A stretch of 64,000 nt of DNA from Nonomuraea dietziae (GTDB lineage Bacteria > Actinomycetota > Actinomycetes > Streptosporangiales > Streptosporangiaceae), in the NCBI RefSeq assembly GCF_014195505.1, contig NZ_JACIBV010000001.1:4464001-4528000 (forward strand), read 5' to 3'. Every line of letters starts with the position of its first letter. The stretch's first letter is position 1. Position numbers and translations under genes: made by a program. This document shows, in pieces, positions 26,402 through 34,437 of this stretch. The notes under the pieces are model-generated. The model was not told the origin of the DNA. It made no database searches and saw only the letters and a list, made by a program, of their open reading frames with translations.

Positions 26402-27376
26402 TCAGATCAGACCGAGCTCGCGCACCGCGTCGCGCTCCTCGATCAGCTCGGCCACCGAGGCGTCGATGCGCTCGCGGGAGAACGCGTCGATCTCCAGGCC
26501 CTGGATGATCTCCCACCTGCCGCCGACCGAACGGACGGGGAAGGAGGAGATGATGCCCTCGGGCACGCCGTACGAGCCGTCGGACGGGATCGCCGCGGAG
26601 GTCCAGTCGGTGCCGTTGACCCAGTCGTGGACGTGGTCGATGGCCGCGTTCGCCGCGGAGGCGGCCGAGGAGGCGCCACGGGCCTCGATGATCGCGGCGC
26701 CGCGCTTGGCGACGGTCGGGATGAAGGTCTCGCGCAGCCACTCGGGGTCGACCTGCTCGGCGGCGACCTTCCCGCCGACCTCGGCGTGGAACAGGTCAGG
26801 GTACTGGGTGGCCGAGTGGTTGCCCCAGATGGTCATGTTCCTGATCTCGGTGACCGGCACCTGGAGCTTGGCGGCCAGCTGCGACAGCGCGCGGTTGTGG
26901 TCGAGGCGGGTCATGGCGGTGAAGCGCTCGGCCGGGACGTCGGGCGCGTTCTGCTGGGCGATGAGCGCGTTGGTGTTGGCCGGGTTGCCGACCACCAGGA
27001 CCCTGATGTCGTCGGCGGCGTGGTCGTTGATCGCCTTGCCCTGGGGGCCGAAGATGCCGCCGTTGGCGCCGAGCAGGTCGCCGCGCTCCATGCCGGCCTT
27101 GCGCGGCATGGCGCCGACCAGCAGGGCGACGTTCGCGCCCGCGAAGGCGACGTTGGGGTCGTCGGTGATCTCGATGCCGGACAGCAGCGGGAAGGCGCAG
27201 TCGTCGAGCTCCATCGCGGTGCCCTCGGCCGCCTTCACCGCCTGCGGGATCTCCAGCAGGCTCAGCTTGACCGGGACGTCGGCGCCCAGCAGCTGGCCCG
27301 AGGCGATGCGGAACAGCAGGGCATAACCGATCTGTCCGGCGGCTCCGGTGACGGTTACCTTGACGGGCGCGGCCAT
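26402..27376 (-). CDS. mdh: Malate dehydrogenase
   Basis: This enzyme oxidises malate to oxaloacetate with NAD in the TCA cycle. In 324 residues the nucleotide-binding motif is TGAAGQIGYALL at residues 10-21, the substrate-binding arginines are in MPRKAGMERGDL, and the catalytic pair is in TRLDHNRA and IWGNHSATQYPD. Citrate synthase and isocitrate dehydrogenase lie 8-10 kb to the right. It has its own terminator and is probably monocistronic. Confidence 0.97.
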   Translation of the reverse strand: MAAPVKVTVTGAAGQIGYALLFRIASGQLLGADVPVKLSLLEIPQAVKAAEGTAMELDDCAFPLLSGIEITDDPNVAFAGANVALLVGAMPRKAGMERGDLLGANGGIFGPQGKAINDHAADDIRVLVVGNPANTNALIAQQNAPDVPAERFTAMTRLDHNRALSQLAAKLQVPVTEIRNMTIWGNHSATQYPDLFHAEVGGKVAAEQVDPEWLRETFIPTVAKRGAAIIEARGASSAASAANAAIDHVHDWVNGTDWTSAAIPSDGSYGVPEGIISSFPVRSVGGRWEIIQGLEIDAFSRERIDASVAELIEERDAVRELGLI

Positions 27377-27431
27377 GGCCTTCCCCTAACTCAGAAGAAT
27401 CGAATCGTGACGTCTGGATGTTACTCGCTCG

Positions 27432-29549
27432 TCATCCACAGGGTTCCATCACGGGTACCCTCAGGTCCGCCCTGAAGTCGACATTGCTGAAATGGGTGGC
27501 GACGAGCTGGCCGATCACATTGTTCGTGATGAGCTCGGAGATCGCGCCCTTGACGGCCTCACAGGTGCGCACGTCGCCCTGCTTGATGCCGACGGCGTAG
27601 CGCTCGTCGCTCAGCGTGGCGCGCAGGATCCGGTAGCGGGCGTTCTCCCTGTTGGCGAACCCCGCCAGCAGCAGGTCGTCGCCCGAGACCGCGTCGACCT
27701 TGCCCGCGGCGAGCAGCCTGATGCAGTCGGCGTAGTTCTCCGCGGTGACGGTGACCATGTCGACCATCTTCTGCACCTTGCCGACAGCGGTGCTGCGCTG
27801 GTCGCACAGCTTGCGGCCCTTGAGGTCGGCGGGCTTGAGGATCTTGCTGTCGCCGTCGCGCACGAGCACCGCCTGATGGGCCACGATGTACGGCCCCGCG
27901 AACAGCAGGTCGCTGTCGTCGATGGAGTAGGTCGCCACCACGAGGTCGACCCGCCCGTCGGCCAGCGCGTCGGCCCTTTCGTCCCTGGGCAGGACCACGA
28001 AGGTGATGCCGCGCTCCTCGACGCCGAGCGCCTTGGCCACGCGCTTGGCCACGTCGATGTCGAAGCCGGAGAACGACCCGTCGGCCATCTCGTAGCCGAC
28101 GCCGGGGACGTCGCCCCTGACCCCGATCGTGATCTTGCCGGTGGCCGCCGCCCTGTCGGCGACCGAGTCGCCGATGGGCGTCGGGTCGGGGCTGCGCTGG
28201 CTGCCCAGCGCGATCGGCCAGCCGTACTGCACGGCTGCCACCGCGAGCGCGGCGACCAGCAGCAGGGCGAGGATCAGCGCCACCCACGGCGTCACGGGTC
28301 TGCGGCGCCTGGCAGGGGGGACGGCGGTCGGCGGCTGGCTCAGGTACCGCTGCTCGCTCATGGGCTGCTGCACGGGCCCCGGCTGCCCGCCGGACGCCGG
28401 GTACTGGTCGGGCATGGAGTGCCGGCTGGGCACGGCGTGCTGACCGGACGCCGGGTGCGGGTGGGCAGCCGGGTGCGGGCCGGCCGGCGCGTGCTGGTTG
28501 GCAGCCGGGTGCGGGCCGGCCGGCGCGTGCTGGTTGGCTGCCGGGTGCGGGCCGGCCGGCGCGTGCTGGTTGGGCACGGGCCGCAGCGCCTGGGCGGGGC
28601 GCTGGGCGGGCGGGCCCGTCGGCGCATGCGCCCCGGACGGCTGAGCCGCGGTCGCGGGGAGGCGCGTCATCGGCGTGGTGTCGTCGCTGGCGATCTTCAC
28701 GCCCTCGCTGAGGACGGCCGTGGAGGCGCTCGCCGTACGGGCCGGGTGACCGAGCAGGCGCAGCAGGATCTCGTCGGCCGAGGGCCGCTCTCGGGGGTCC
28801 TTGGCCAGCGCGGCGGCGGCCACCCCGCGCAGCGGCTCGGGCAGCGCGCTGACGTCGACCTCGTGGTTGAGGATGCGGTTGAGCACCACCGCGATCGAGT
28901 TGCCCTCGAAGACCGTCACACCCGTCGCCGCGTAGGCGATCGTCGCCCCCCAGGCGAACACGTCGGTGTAGGGCCCGATGTCGTCGCCCGCGATCTGCTC
29001 GGGCGCCATGTAGGCGGGCGTGCCGATGGCCCTGCTGGTGATCGTGCCCGTGGAGTCGATGATCCGCGCGATGCCGAAGTCGACCACCCTCGGCCCGTCG
29101 GCCGCGATGAGCACGTTGTCGGGCTTGAAGTCGCGGTGGACGATCGAGGCCTGGTGGATCGCGGTCAACGCGGTCGCGGTGCCGATCGCCAGCCGCTCGA
29201 GCGCCTGCCCCGACAGCGGCCCGTCGCTCTCGACGACGTCCCTGAGCGAGAGGCCGTCGATGTACTCGCTGGCGATGTACGGCGTGTTGCCCTCGAGATC
29301 GGCCTCGACCACGCGGGCCGTGCAGAACGAGGCCACCCGCTCGGCGGCCTTGAGCTCCCTCGCGAAGCGTGACCTGGCGATCGTGTCGCCGCTGAACTTC
29401 ACGTGCAGCAGCTTGATCGCCGCACGCTCCCCCTGGCTGTTGGTCCCGAGGTAGACGATCCCCTGACCGCCCTCCCCGATGCGCCCGGACAGCGTGAACG
29501 AGCCCAGCTGGCTGGGGTCGCCCGCCATCAACGGCGCGATCTGCGGCAT
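27432..29549 (-). CDS. Membrane Ser/Thr kinase fused to an extracellular glutamate-type solute-binding domain
   Basis: The product has 705 residues. The kinase domain covers about 15-270: Gly loop GRIGEGGQGIVY, Lys in AIKLL, catalytic HRDFKPDN, DFG in VVDFGIAR and GTPAYMAPE are all intact. A Pro/His/Gln-rich linker (about 275-410) includes three perfect or near-perfect 12-residue repeats. One helix follows (WVALILALLLVAALAVAAV), then a periplasmic-binding-protein type 3 domain (about 465-705; GVGYEMADGSFSGFDIDVAKR). It should sense an amino acid outside and signal by phosphorylation inside. NCBI uses a similar bifunctional kinase/glutamate-binding name for actinobacterial relatives. Confidence 0.92.
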   Translation of the reverse strand: MPQIAPLMAGDPSQLGSFTLSGRIGEGGQGIVYLGTNSQGERAAIKLLHVKFSGDTIARSRFARELKAAERVASFCTARVVEADLEGNTPYIASEYIDGLSLRDVVESDGPLSGQALERLAIGTATALTAIHQASIVHRDFKPDNVLIAADGPRVVDFGIARIIDSTGTITSRAIGTPAYMAPEQIAGDDIGPYTDVFAWGATIAYAATGVTVFEGNSIAVVLNRILNHEVDVSALPEPLRGVAAAALAKDPRERPSADEILLRLLGHPARTASASTAVLSEGVKIASDDTTPMTRLPATAAQPSGAHAPTGPPAQRPAQALRPVPNQHAPAGPHPAANQHAPAGPHPAANQHAPAGPHPAAHPHPASGQHAVPSRHSMPDQYPASGGQPGPVQQPMSEQRYLSQPPTAVPPARRRRPVTPWVALILALLLVAALAVAAVQYGWPIALGSQRSPDPTPIGDSVADRAAATGKITIGVRGDVPGVGYEMADGSFSGFDIDVAKRVAKALGVEERGITFVVLPRDERADALADGRVDLVVATYSIDDSDLLFAGPYIVAHQAVLVRDGDSKILKPADLKGRKLCDQRSTAVGKVQKMVDMVTVTAENYADCIRLLAAGKVDAVSGDDLLLAGFANRENARYRILRATLSDERYAVGIKQGDVRTCEAVKGAISELITNNVIGQLVATHFSNVDFRADLRVPVMEPCG
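28465..28572 (-). repeat. Three tandem 36-base repeats in the kinase linker
   Basis: Three head-to-tail 36-base units (28465-28500, 28501-28536, 28537-28572) differ by one base in the third copy. They encode the 12-residue unit ANQHAPAGPHPA between the kinase and the membrane helix. The frame is preserved, so copy-number change would only alter linker length. Confidence 0.9.
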
Positions 29550-29754
29550 GCGTCATCCCCACGTTGGCTTCTGCCTGACGACGCAAACTTTACGACGCTC
29601 AGGAACCTCCCAGGGAACCGTTAACCGTTCGTGACGTCACAGTTGGTCACGACACAGCCCCACGGCAAAGGCGTTTCATCACACCTCGTAGGCCTCGGAG
29701 TCATCGCCCGCGTCAATCGGCACGCGTGCCGCGCGGCTCTCGTCACGAGAGTCA

Positions 29755-29769
29755 CAGAATGACATTCTG
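29755..29769. promoter_or_regulatory. Palindrome just before the saccharopine-dehydrogenase-like gene
   Basis: CAGAATG-A-CATTCTG is a perfect 7-base inverted repeat with a single central base, 6 bases upstream of the ATG. It could be an operator or hinder ribosome access. The regulator is unknown. Confidence 0.45.
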
Positions 29770-29775
29770 GAGCGC

Positions 29776-30897
29776 ATGTACGACATCGTGCTGTTCGGAG
29801 CGAGCGGGTTCACCGGCGCGCTCACCGCGGAGTATCTCGCCGAAGCCGTGCCGCCCGGTTGCCGGTGGGCGCTGGCCGGGCGCGACCGCGCCAAGCTGGA
29901 GGCGCTCGGCCACGACGTCCCCCTCCTGCACGCCGACGTCAACGACCCCGCCTCCCTCGCCGCCCTCGCCGAGCAGGCGCGCGTGGTCGCCACCACCGTC
30001 GGCCCCTACATCAGGTACGGCGAGCCGCTCGTCAAGGCGTGCGCGCGGGCCGGCACGCACTACGTCGACCTGACGGGCGAGCCCGAGTTCGTCGACAGGA
30101 TGTTCGTCCGCTACGACGGCATGGCCAGGAGCACCGGCGCCAAGATCGTGCACGCGTGCGGCTTCGACTCCATCCCCTACGACCTCGGGGTCCTCCACAC
30201 CGTCGACCAGCTGCCCAGCGGCGTCCCGCTCAAGGTCAGCGGCTTCGTCAGGAGCAACGGCAGGGCCTCGGGGGGCACCGTCCACTCCGCGGTGACGGCG
30301 ATGTCCAGGGTCAGGCAGATGGCCGAGGCGGGCACGCAGCGCCGGTCGGCCGAGATCCGCCCGAAGGACCGCAGGGTCAGCTCCCTGCCGGGCGGGCTGC
30401 GCTACGTCGGCGGATGGGCGCTGCCCATGCCCACCATCGACCACCAGATCGTCGCCCGCTCGGCCCGCGCGCTCGATCGCTACGGGCCCGACTTCGCCTA
30501 CCGCCAGCACTTCGCGGTCAGGCGGCTGTCCACCGCGTTGGCACTGGCCGCGGGGGCGGGCGCGCTGGCCGTACTCGCCCAGATCCCCCCTGCCCGCGAC
30601 TGGCTGATCGGCAGGATCGACGCGGGCGAGGGTCCGATGGCCGAGCAGCGCGCCAGGAGCTGGTTCAAGGTGACCTTCCTCGGAGAGGGAGGCGGCGCGC
30701 GGGTGGTCACCGAGGTCTCGGGTGGAGACCCCGGCTACGGCGAGACGGCCAAGATGCTCGCCGAGTCGGCGCTCTGCCTGGCCTTCGACGACGTGCCCGA
30801 GGTCGCGGGGCAGCTCACGACCGCCGTCGCCATGGGCAGACCGCTCATCGACCGCCTCCACCGCGCGGGCATCTCCTTCACCACCCTCCGGGCCTGA
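29776..30897 (+). CDS. Saccharopine dehydrogenase-family (trans-acting enoyl reductase-like) protein
   Basis: This 373-residue protein has an N-terminal Rossmann fold (LFGASGFTGALTAEYLA; second motif WALAGRDRAKLEALG). The pattern GPYIRYGEPLVKACARAGTHYVDLTGE, spread over residues 77-102, is typical of the family that includes mycobacterial trans-enoyl reductases. A hydrophobic segment near residues 255-275 (ALALAAGAGALAVLA) suggests membrane association. The substrate is unknown, and lipid metabolism is only a guess from relatives. It ends 17 bases from the convergent deacetylase. Confidence 0.85.
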   Translation: MYDIVLFGASGFTGALTAEYLAEAVPPGCRWALAGRDRAKLEALGHDVPLLHADVNDPASLAALAEQARVVATTVGPYIRYGEPLVKACARAGTHYVDLTGEPEFVDRMFVRYDGMARSTGAKIVHACGFDSIPYDLGVLHTVDQLPSGVPLKVSGFVRSNGRASGGTVHSAVTAMSRVRQMAEAGTQRRSAEIRPKDRRVSSLPGGLRYVGGWALPMPTIDHQIVARSARALDRYGPDFAYRQHFAVRRLSTALALAAGAGALAVLAQIPPARDWLIGRIDAGEGPMAEQRARSWFKVTFLGEGGGARVVTEVSGGDPGYGETAKMLAESALCLAFDDVPEVAGQLTTAVAMGRPLIDRLHRAGISFTTLRA

Positions 30898-30914
30898 ACC
30901 CGGATGGCCCGCCT

Positions 30915-31946
30915 CTAGTACGGCAGGGCCCGCGCGGCGAAGTCCTTGCGCAGGAAGGGCGCCTTGAACTTGGGGTAGGCGACCGTCGTGGGATCGCCGT
31001 CGGAGGTGTAGCGCTGGTCGGCGTTCTGGTTCAGCCAGTCGAGCCACGCCGTCGAGCAGAACTGCGCGCAGTCACCCTTCTTGTCCATGGCCCTGATCCT
31101 CGGGATGCCGAGCGGGTCGAAGTTCTTGTTGAACGGCGCGGGCGCCGGCGTGTACCCGGCGAGGAAGACTCCCGCGTGGTTGTAGGCGACGTCGCCGCTC
31201 TTGCCGCTGCGGGCCCAGTCCTTCTTGCGCGGCTGGTTGCCGTACGGCAGGGCGAGCGTGACGGGCGGCGCGCCGTCGAGCTCCGTGACCAGCTTCTGGC
31301 CCGCCGCGATCTCGTCGGCCACAGCCTTCTGCGGCTTGCCCGACAGGCTGTGGTGGTCGCGGGTGTGATTGCCGATGTCGAAGCCGTTCTGCTTCAGCCA
31401 CAGCATCATCTGCGCCTGCTCCTCGGGCGCGGTCTTGCCGAACATGTCGCCGGTCACGTAGAAGGTGGCCGCGGCACGGAATCCGGGGTTGCGCTTGGCG
31501 ACGTCCTGCAGGATCTGGACGGCGGTGCCCTGCTTGGGCTGGCCGAGCTCGTCCAGCGTGAGCTGCGAGGGCGAGGAGTCGTCGAAGGTCAGGACGACGG
31601 CGTGCTTGCCCGCCGGAATGTCGATCTTGCCGGTGGTGTACTCGGCGGCGCTGACGGGCACGTACCCGTCCTTGGCCAGGCGTTCGAGATCGGCCCTGAA
31701 CTGCGCGGGGGTGCGGTCGTCCTGGGTGGTGGGCTTGTCGACCACCCGGTGGAACATGATCACGGGGATCTGGCCGAGCTCGTTGGCCTTCACCTTGGCC
31801 GCCGCCGCCACCTTGGCGGCCTTGGCCTGCCGCGTCGCCGCCGCGGTGTCCACCTTCGGCTTGGCGACCGTGGTGTCGGTCCCCGCACCGCCACAACCGG
31901 CGGCCAACGCGCCGATCACTACCAACCCTGCACCTAGCACCCGCAT
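30915..31946 (-). CDS. Polysaccharide deacetylase lipoprotein
   Basis: This 343-residue lipoprotein has lipobox LAAGC at Cys18 and an Ala/Lys-rich helical spacer (residues 30-58). A NodB-type deacetylase domain follows: VIMFHRV, TFDDSSPS (motif 1 Asp), GNHTRDHHSL (HxxxH-type metal ligands) and LPYGNQP. It probably removes acetyl groups from a wall polysaccharide such as peptidoglycan. Motif 1 has a Ser after the DD pair, as in many family members. Confidence 0.9.
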   Translation of the reverse strand: MRVLGAGLVVIGALAAGCGGAGTDTTVAKPKVDTAAATRQAKAAKVAAAAKVKANELGQIPVIMFHRVVDKPTTQDDRTPAQFRADLERLAKDGYVPVSAAEYTTGKIDIPAGKHAVVLTFDDSSPSQLTLDELGQPKQGTAVQILQDVAKRNPGFRAAATFYVTGDMFGKTAPEEQAQMMLWLKQNGFDIGNHTRDHHSLSGKPQKAVADEIAAGQKLVTELDGAPPVTLALPYGNQPRKKDWARSGKSGDVAYNHAGVFLAGYTPAPAPFNKNFDPLGIPRIRAMDKKGDCAQFCSTAWLDWLNQNADQRYTSDGDPTTVAYPKFKAPFLRKDFAARALPY

Positions 31947-32048
31947 GAGAACCCCCGGAGATCGACTACGGAGTGCTCTTACCCCGATACACCATGTGAA
32001 CGGCTCTTGCGTCGGTATGAAATCCGTCAGGCTCTCATGACATGCGAA

Positions 32049-32123
32049 AGGGCCGCCCTTGGACGGCCCTCGGGGAAGGCAAGACGGTCATGAGCCGTAC
32101 GGCCGGCGCCGGCCGGTACAGCT
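32049..32123. terminator. Two hairpins downstream of the SDR gene
   Basis: AGGGCCG-N8-CGGCCCT (32049-32070) and a long near-palindrome (32092-32123, GAGC-GTAC-GGCCGGC mirrored) lie between the deacetylase start and the SDR stop. They are probable terminators for the leftward SDR transcript. About 280 bases here carry no gene; the deacetylase promoter must lie at the left side. Confidence 0.5.
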
Positions 32124-32229
32124 CACGCACTCACGACCACGAGCAGGGGGAGCCCAAGCCACGGCCGGGGGCGCGCATCGCGCAGGGAGGAGCGACGAGG
32201 CTCAGGGCTCGAGAAGCTCGGACCGGGGG

Positions 32230-33081
32230 TCACCGATCTTCTTGATCGAGGTTGCCGTGGGCCTCGGCCGAAAGGTCCTGCCAGTCGGCCCAGGTCTTGA
32301 GCCGGTCGGCGTAGACCTGCTGGAGCATCGGGTAGAAGCCCAGCCCGAAGAGCACCCGCAGGGGCGGGTTGTCGGAGTCGACGATCTTGAGCAGCGCCTG
32401 GGCCGCGGCGACCGGGTCGCCGGCGGGCTGCTTGCCCGCGAACCCCGCGAGGCGCTGACGGAGGCCGTCGTAGATCGGGTTGGTCTCGGCCAGGTGGCCG
32501 TTGTTGAGTACATCGGGGTTCTTGCCGGACCTGGTGGCGAAGCCGCCTGGCTCGATGACGGTCACCTTGATGCCGAAGTCGGCGACCTCTTGGGCGAGGG
32601 CGTCGTTCAGGCCTTCCAGGGCCCACTTGGAGGCGTGGTAGGCGCCGCCGAGCGGCATCGAGAAGAGGCCGGCCGCCGAGGACAGCTGGATGATGTGTCC
32701 CGCGCCCTGCTCGCGCAGGTGGGGCAGCGCGGCCTGGATCACCCACACCGCGCCGAACAGGTTGGTCTCCATCTGGTCGCGCAGTTGCTGCTCGGTCAGC
32801 TCCTCGATCGCGCCGATCTGGGCGTAGCCGGCGTTGTTCACGACGACGTCGAGACGGCCGAAGTGTTCCTTGGCCCGCTTGACGCTGTCGAAGACGGCGG
32901 CCTTGTCGGTCACGTCCATCTCCAGCGGGAGCACCGCGTCGCCATGGGCGGCGACCAGGTCGTCGAGGCTTCGGGCGTTCCTGGCGGTCGCGGCCACCTG
33001 GTCGCCGCGGGACAGGGCGGCCTCGACGAAGTTACGGCCGAGGCCGCGGGACGAACCGGTGATGAACCACACCTTGCTCAT
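32230..33081 (-). CDS. Short-chain dehydrogenase/reductase
   Basis: This 283-residue classical SDR has the NADP-binding TGSSRGLGR at residues 8-16, NNAGYAQIG, the catalytic Ser in QLSSAAG and YHASK. The final VIEPGGFAT is also typical. It is divergent from an ECF41 sigma factor, whose family is known to sit beside oxidoreductases of unknown substrate, so it is the probable sigma target. The gene is about 350 bases from the sigma start. Confidence 0.9.
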   Translation of the reverse strand: MSKVWFITGSSRGLGRNFVEAALSRGDQVAATARNARSLDDLVAAHGDAVLPLEMDVTDKAAVFDSVKRAKEHFGRLDVVVNNAGYAQIGAIEELTEQQLRDQMETNLFGAVWVIQAALPHLREQGAGHIIQLSSAAGLFSMPLGGAYHASKWALEGLNDALAQEVADFGIKVTVIEPGGFATRSGKNPDVLNNGHLAETNPIYDGLRQRLAGFAGKQPAGDPVAAAQALLKIVDSDNPPLRVLFGLGFYPMLQQVYADRLKTWADWQDLSAEAHGNLDQEDR

Positions 33082-33431
33082 GATGTCTTCCCGTTCTTTC
33101 TGCGGTGGCGGTTTCCCTCGTCGCCGTGTTCGGCTGACACACCCCCTAGACGAGACAGCCCGGCGAAGATGTGAGCCCCGCCGAGTGTGACCTGTGTCTC
33201 CCCCGCGTTCCTGGCATGGCCGTCGATGTCACGGACGGCTGGTCTGTCTCGTCTCGGGTGGTGGAGACACGCCGATGCGGGTCCTCAGGCGCCGGCCGGG
33301 CTGCCCGCCGGGGAAGCGGCAATGATAGGGATGACCGGAAGGCGTGGATTGTCCAACGTCAGGGTCGAGCGGAAGCTCGGCCGGCAGCCGCGCCACCTTT
33401 CGTGGCTGCAGGGGTTCAAGGAGGAGCCGGC
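33082..33431. promoter_or_regulatory. Divergent region with candidate ECF41-type promoters
   Basis: On the plus strand, TGTCACG (33227-33233), a 16-base spacer and CGTC (33250-33253) match the ECF41 promoter pattern TGTCACA-N16-CGTC as I recall it. On the minus strand, GCTCACA (33176-33170) precedes CGTC at 33152-33149 with a 17-base spacer. Both -10 elements share CTGTCTCGTCT. The sigma factor may drive both genes. Confidence 0.5.
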
Positions 33432-34355
33432 GTGACCCGCACCGAGGAGTTCCAGGAGCTGCGCCCGCTGCTGTTCTCGATCGCCTACCGGATCCTGGGC
33501 AGCGTGAGCGAGGCAGAGGACGCGGTCCAGGAGACCTGGCTGCGCTACGAGGGCTCCCCCGCCGAGCCCAGGTCCGCCAAGGCGTTCCTGTCGGCCACGG
33601 TGTCCCGGATCTCGATCGACGTGCTGCGCTCGGCCCGCGTCCGGCGGGAGGAGTATGTCGGCCCGTGGTTTCCCGAGCCGCTGCTGGCCGACCCTTACGA
33701 GGATCCTGAGCGGTCGGCGGAGCTGGCCGACTCGGTGTCGATGGCGGCCCTGTTGCTGCTCGAGCGGCTCAGCCCGCTGGAGCGGGCGGTCTTCGTGCTG
33801 CGGGAGGTGTTCGCCTTCAGCTTCCGGGACATCGCCTCGGCGGTGGAGCGGTCGGAGGCGGCCTGCCGCCAGCTCGCGGTGCAGGCGCGCCGCCACATGG
33901 ACGAGGGCAGGCCCCGCTTCGAGGCCGACCGGCGCGAGCGCGACAGACTCGCCGTGCGCTTCTTCGACGCCATGAGGGAAGGGGACGTCGACGGGCTGCA
34001 GGAACTGCTGGCCGCCGACGTGCACATGGTCGGCGACAGCGGCGGAAAGGCCCCGCAGCTGGCCCACCCCGTCATCGGCCTCGAGAAGGTGACCCGGATG
34101 CTCGCCGCGTTCATCCCGATGCTCGCCAAAACCGGCGGCATGATGGAGCTGCACGAGGTGAACGGCCAGCCGGGCGGGATCTTCCGCGACCGCGACGGCA
34201 GGGTCCTCAACACCTGGGCGCTCGACATCCTCGACGGGCGGATCCAGACGATCCGCACGGTGAACAACCCCGACAAGCTCGGCCACCTGGGCCCGGTGGG
34301 GGACGCCTGGGCGACCCTCCGCGAGGTGACCGAGGCCCGCCGGTCCGCGAACTGA
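33432..34355 (+). CDS. ECF41-family RNA polymerase sigma factor with C-terminal SnoaL-like domain
   Basis: This 307-residue sigma factor has region 2 (YRILGSVSEAEDAVQETWLR), region 4 (LSPLERAVFVLREVFAFSF) and an NTF2/SnoaL-like extension from about residue 175. ECF41 hallmarks are seen as WFPEPLL, DSGGKAP and the C-terminal NPDKL, which in characterised members tunes activity without an anti-sigma factor. GTG at 33432 has an AAGGAGG ribosome site 7 bases upstream. A longer frame from 33171 is not protein-like. Confidence 0.92.
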   Translation: MTRTEEFQELRPLLFSIAYRILGSVSEAEDAVQETWLRYEGSPAEPRSAKAFLSATVSRISIDVLRSARVRREEYVGPWFPEPLLADPYEDPERSAELADSVSMAALLLLERLSPLERAVFVLREVFAFSFRDIASAVERSEAACRQLAVQARRHMDEGRPRFEADRRERDRLAVRFFDAMREGDVDGLQELLAADVHMVGDSGGKAPQLAHPVIGLEKVTRMLAAFIPMLAKTGGMMELHEVNGQPGGIFRDRDGRVLNTWALDILDGRIQTIRTVNNPDKLGHLGPVGDAWATLREVTEARRSAN

Positions 34356-34391
34356 CCGCAAGAGGCCCTGAGACGGCCTCGGACATGCGAA

Positions 34392-34431
34392 ACGGCCCCT
34401 ACCTCGCGGAGAGACCGCGGGTAGGGGCCGT
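34392..34431 (-). terminator. Terminator after isocitrate dehydrogenase
   Basis: ACGGCCCCTACC pairs perfectly with GGTAGGGGCCGT, with an inner CGCGG/CCGCG stem. It lies 7 bases beyond the icd stop and could also stop the convergent sigma transcript. Confidence 0.8.
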
Positions 34432-34437
34432 GTTCGA

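Noticed and set aside
28465..28572. Regular repeats resembling a CRISPR array
   Set aside because: The 36-base units are adjacent without spacers and lie in frame inside a coding sequence.
27492..29372. 626-codon frame antisense to the receptor kinase
   Set aside because: Biased composition and repeats that merely mirror the kinase linker.
33171..33431. Upstream extension of the ECF41 gene
   Set aside because: The GTG at 33432 has the ribosome site, and the upstream part contains the candidate promoter.
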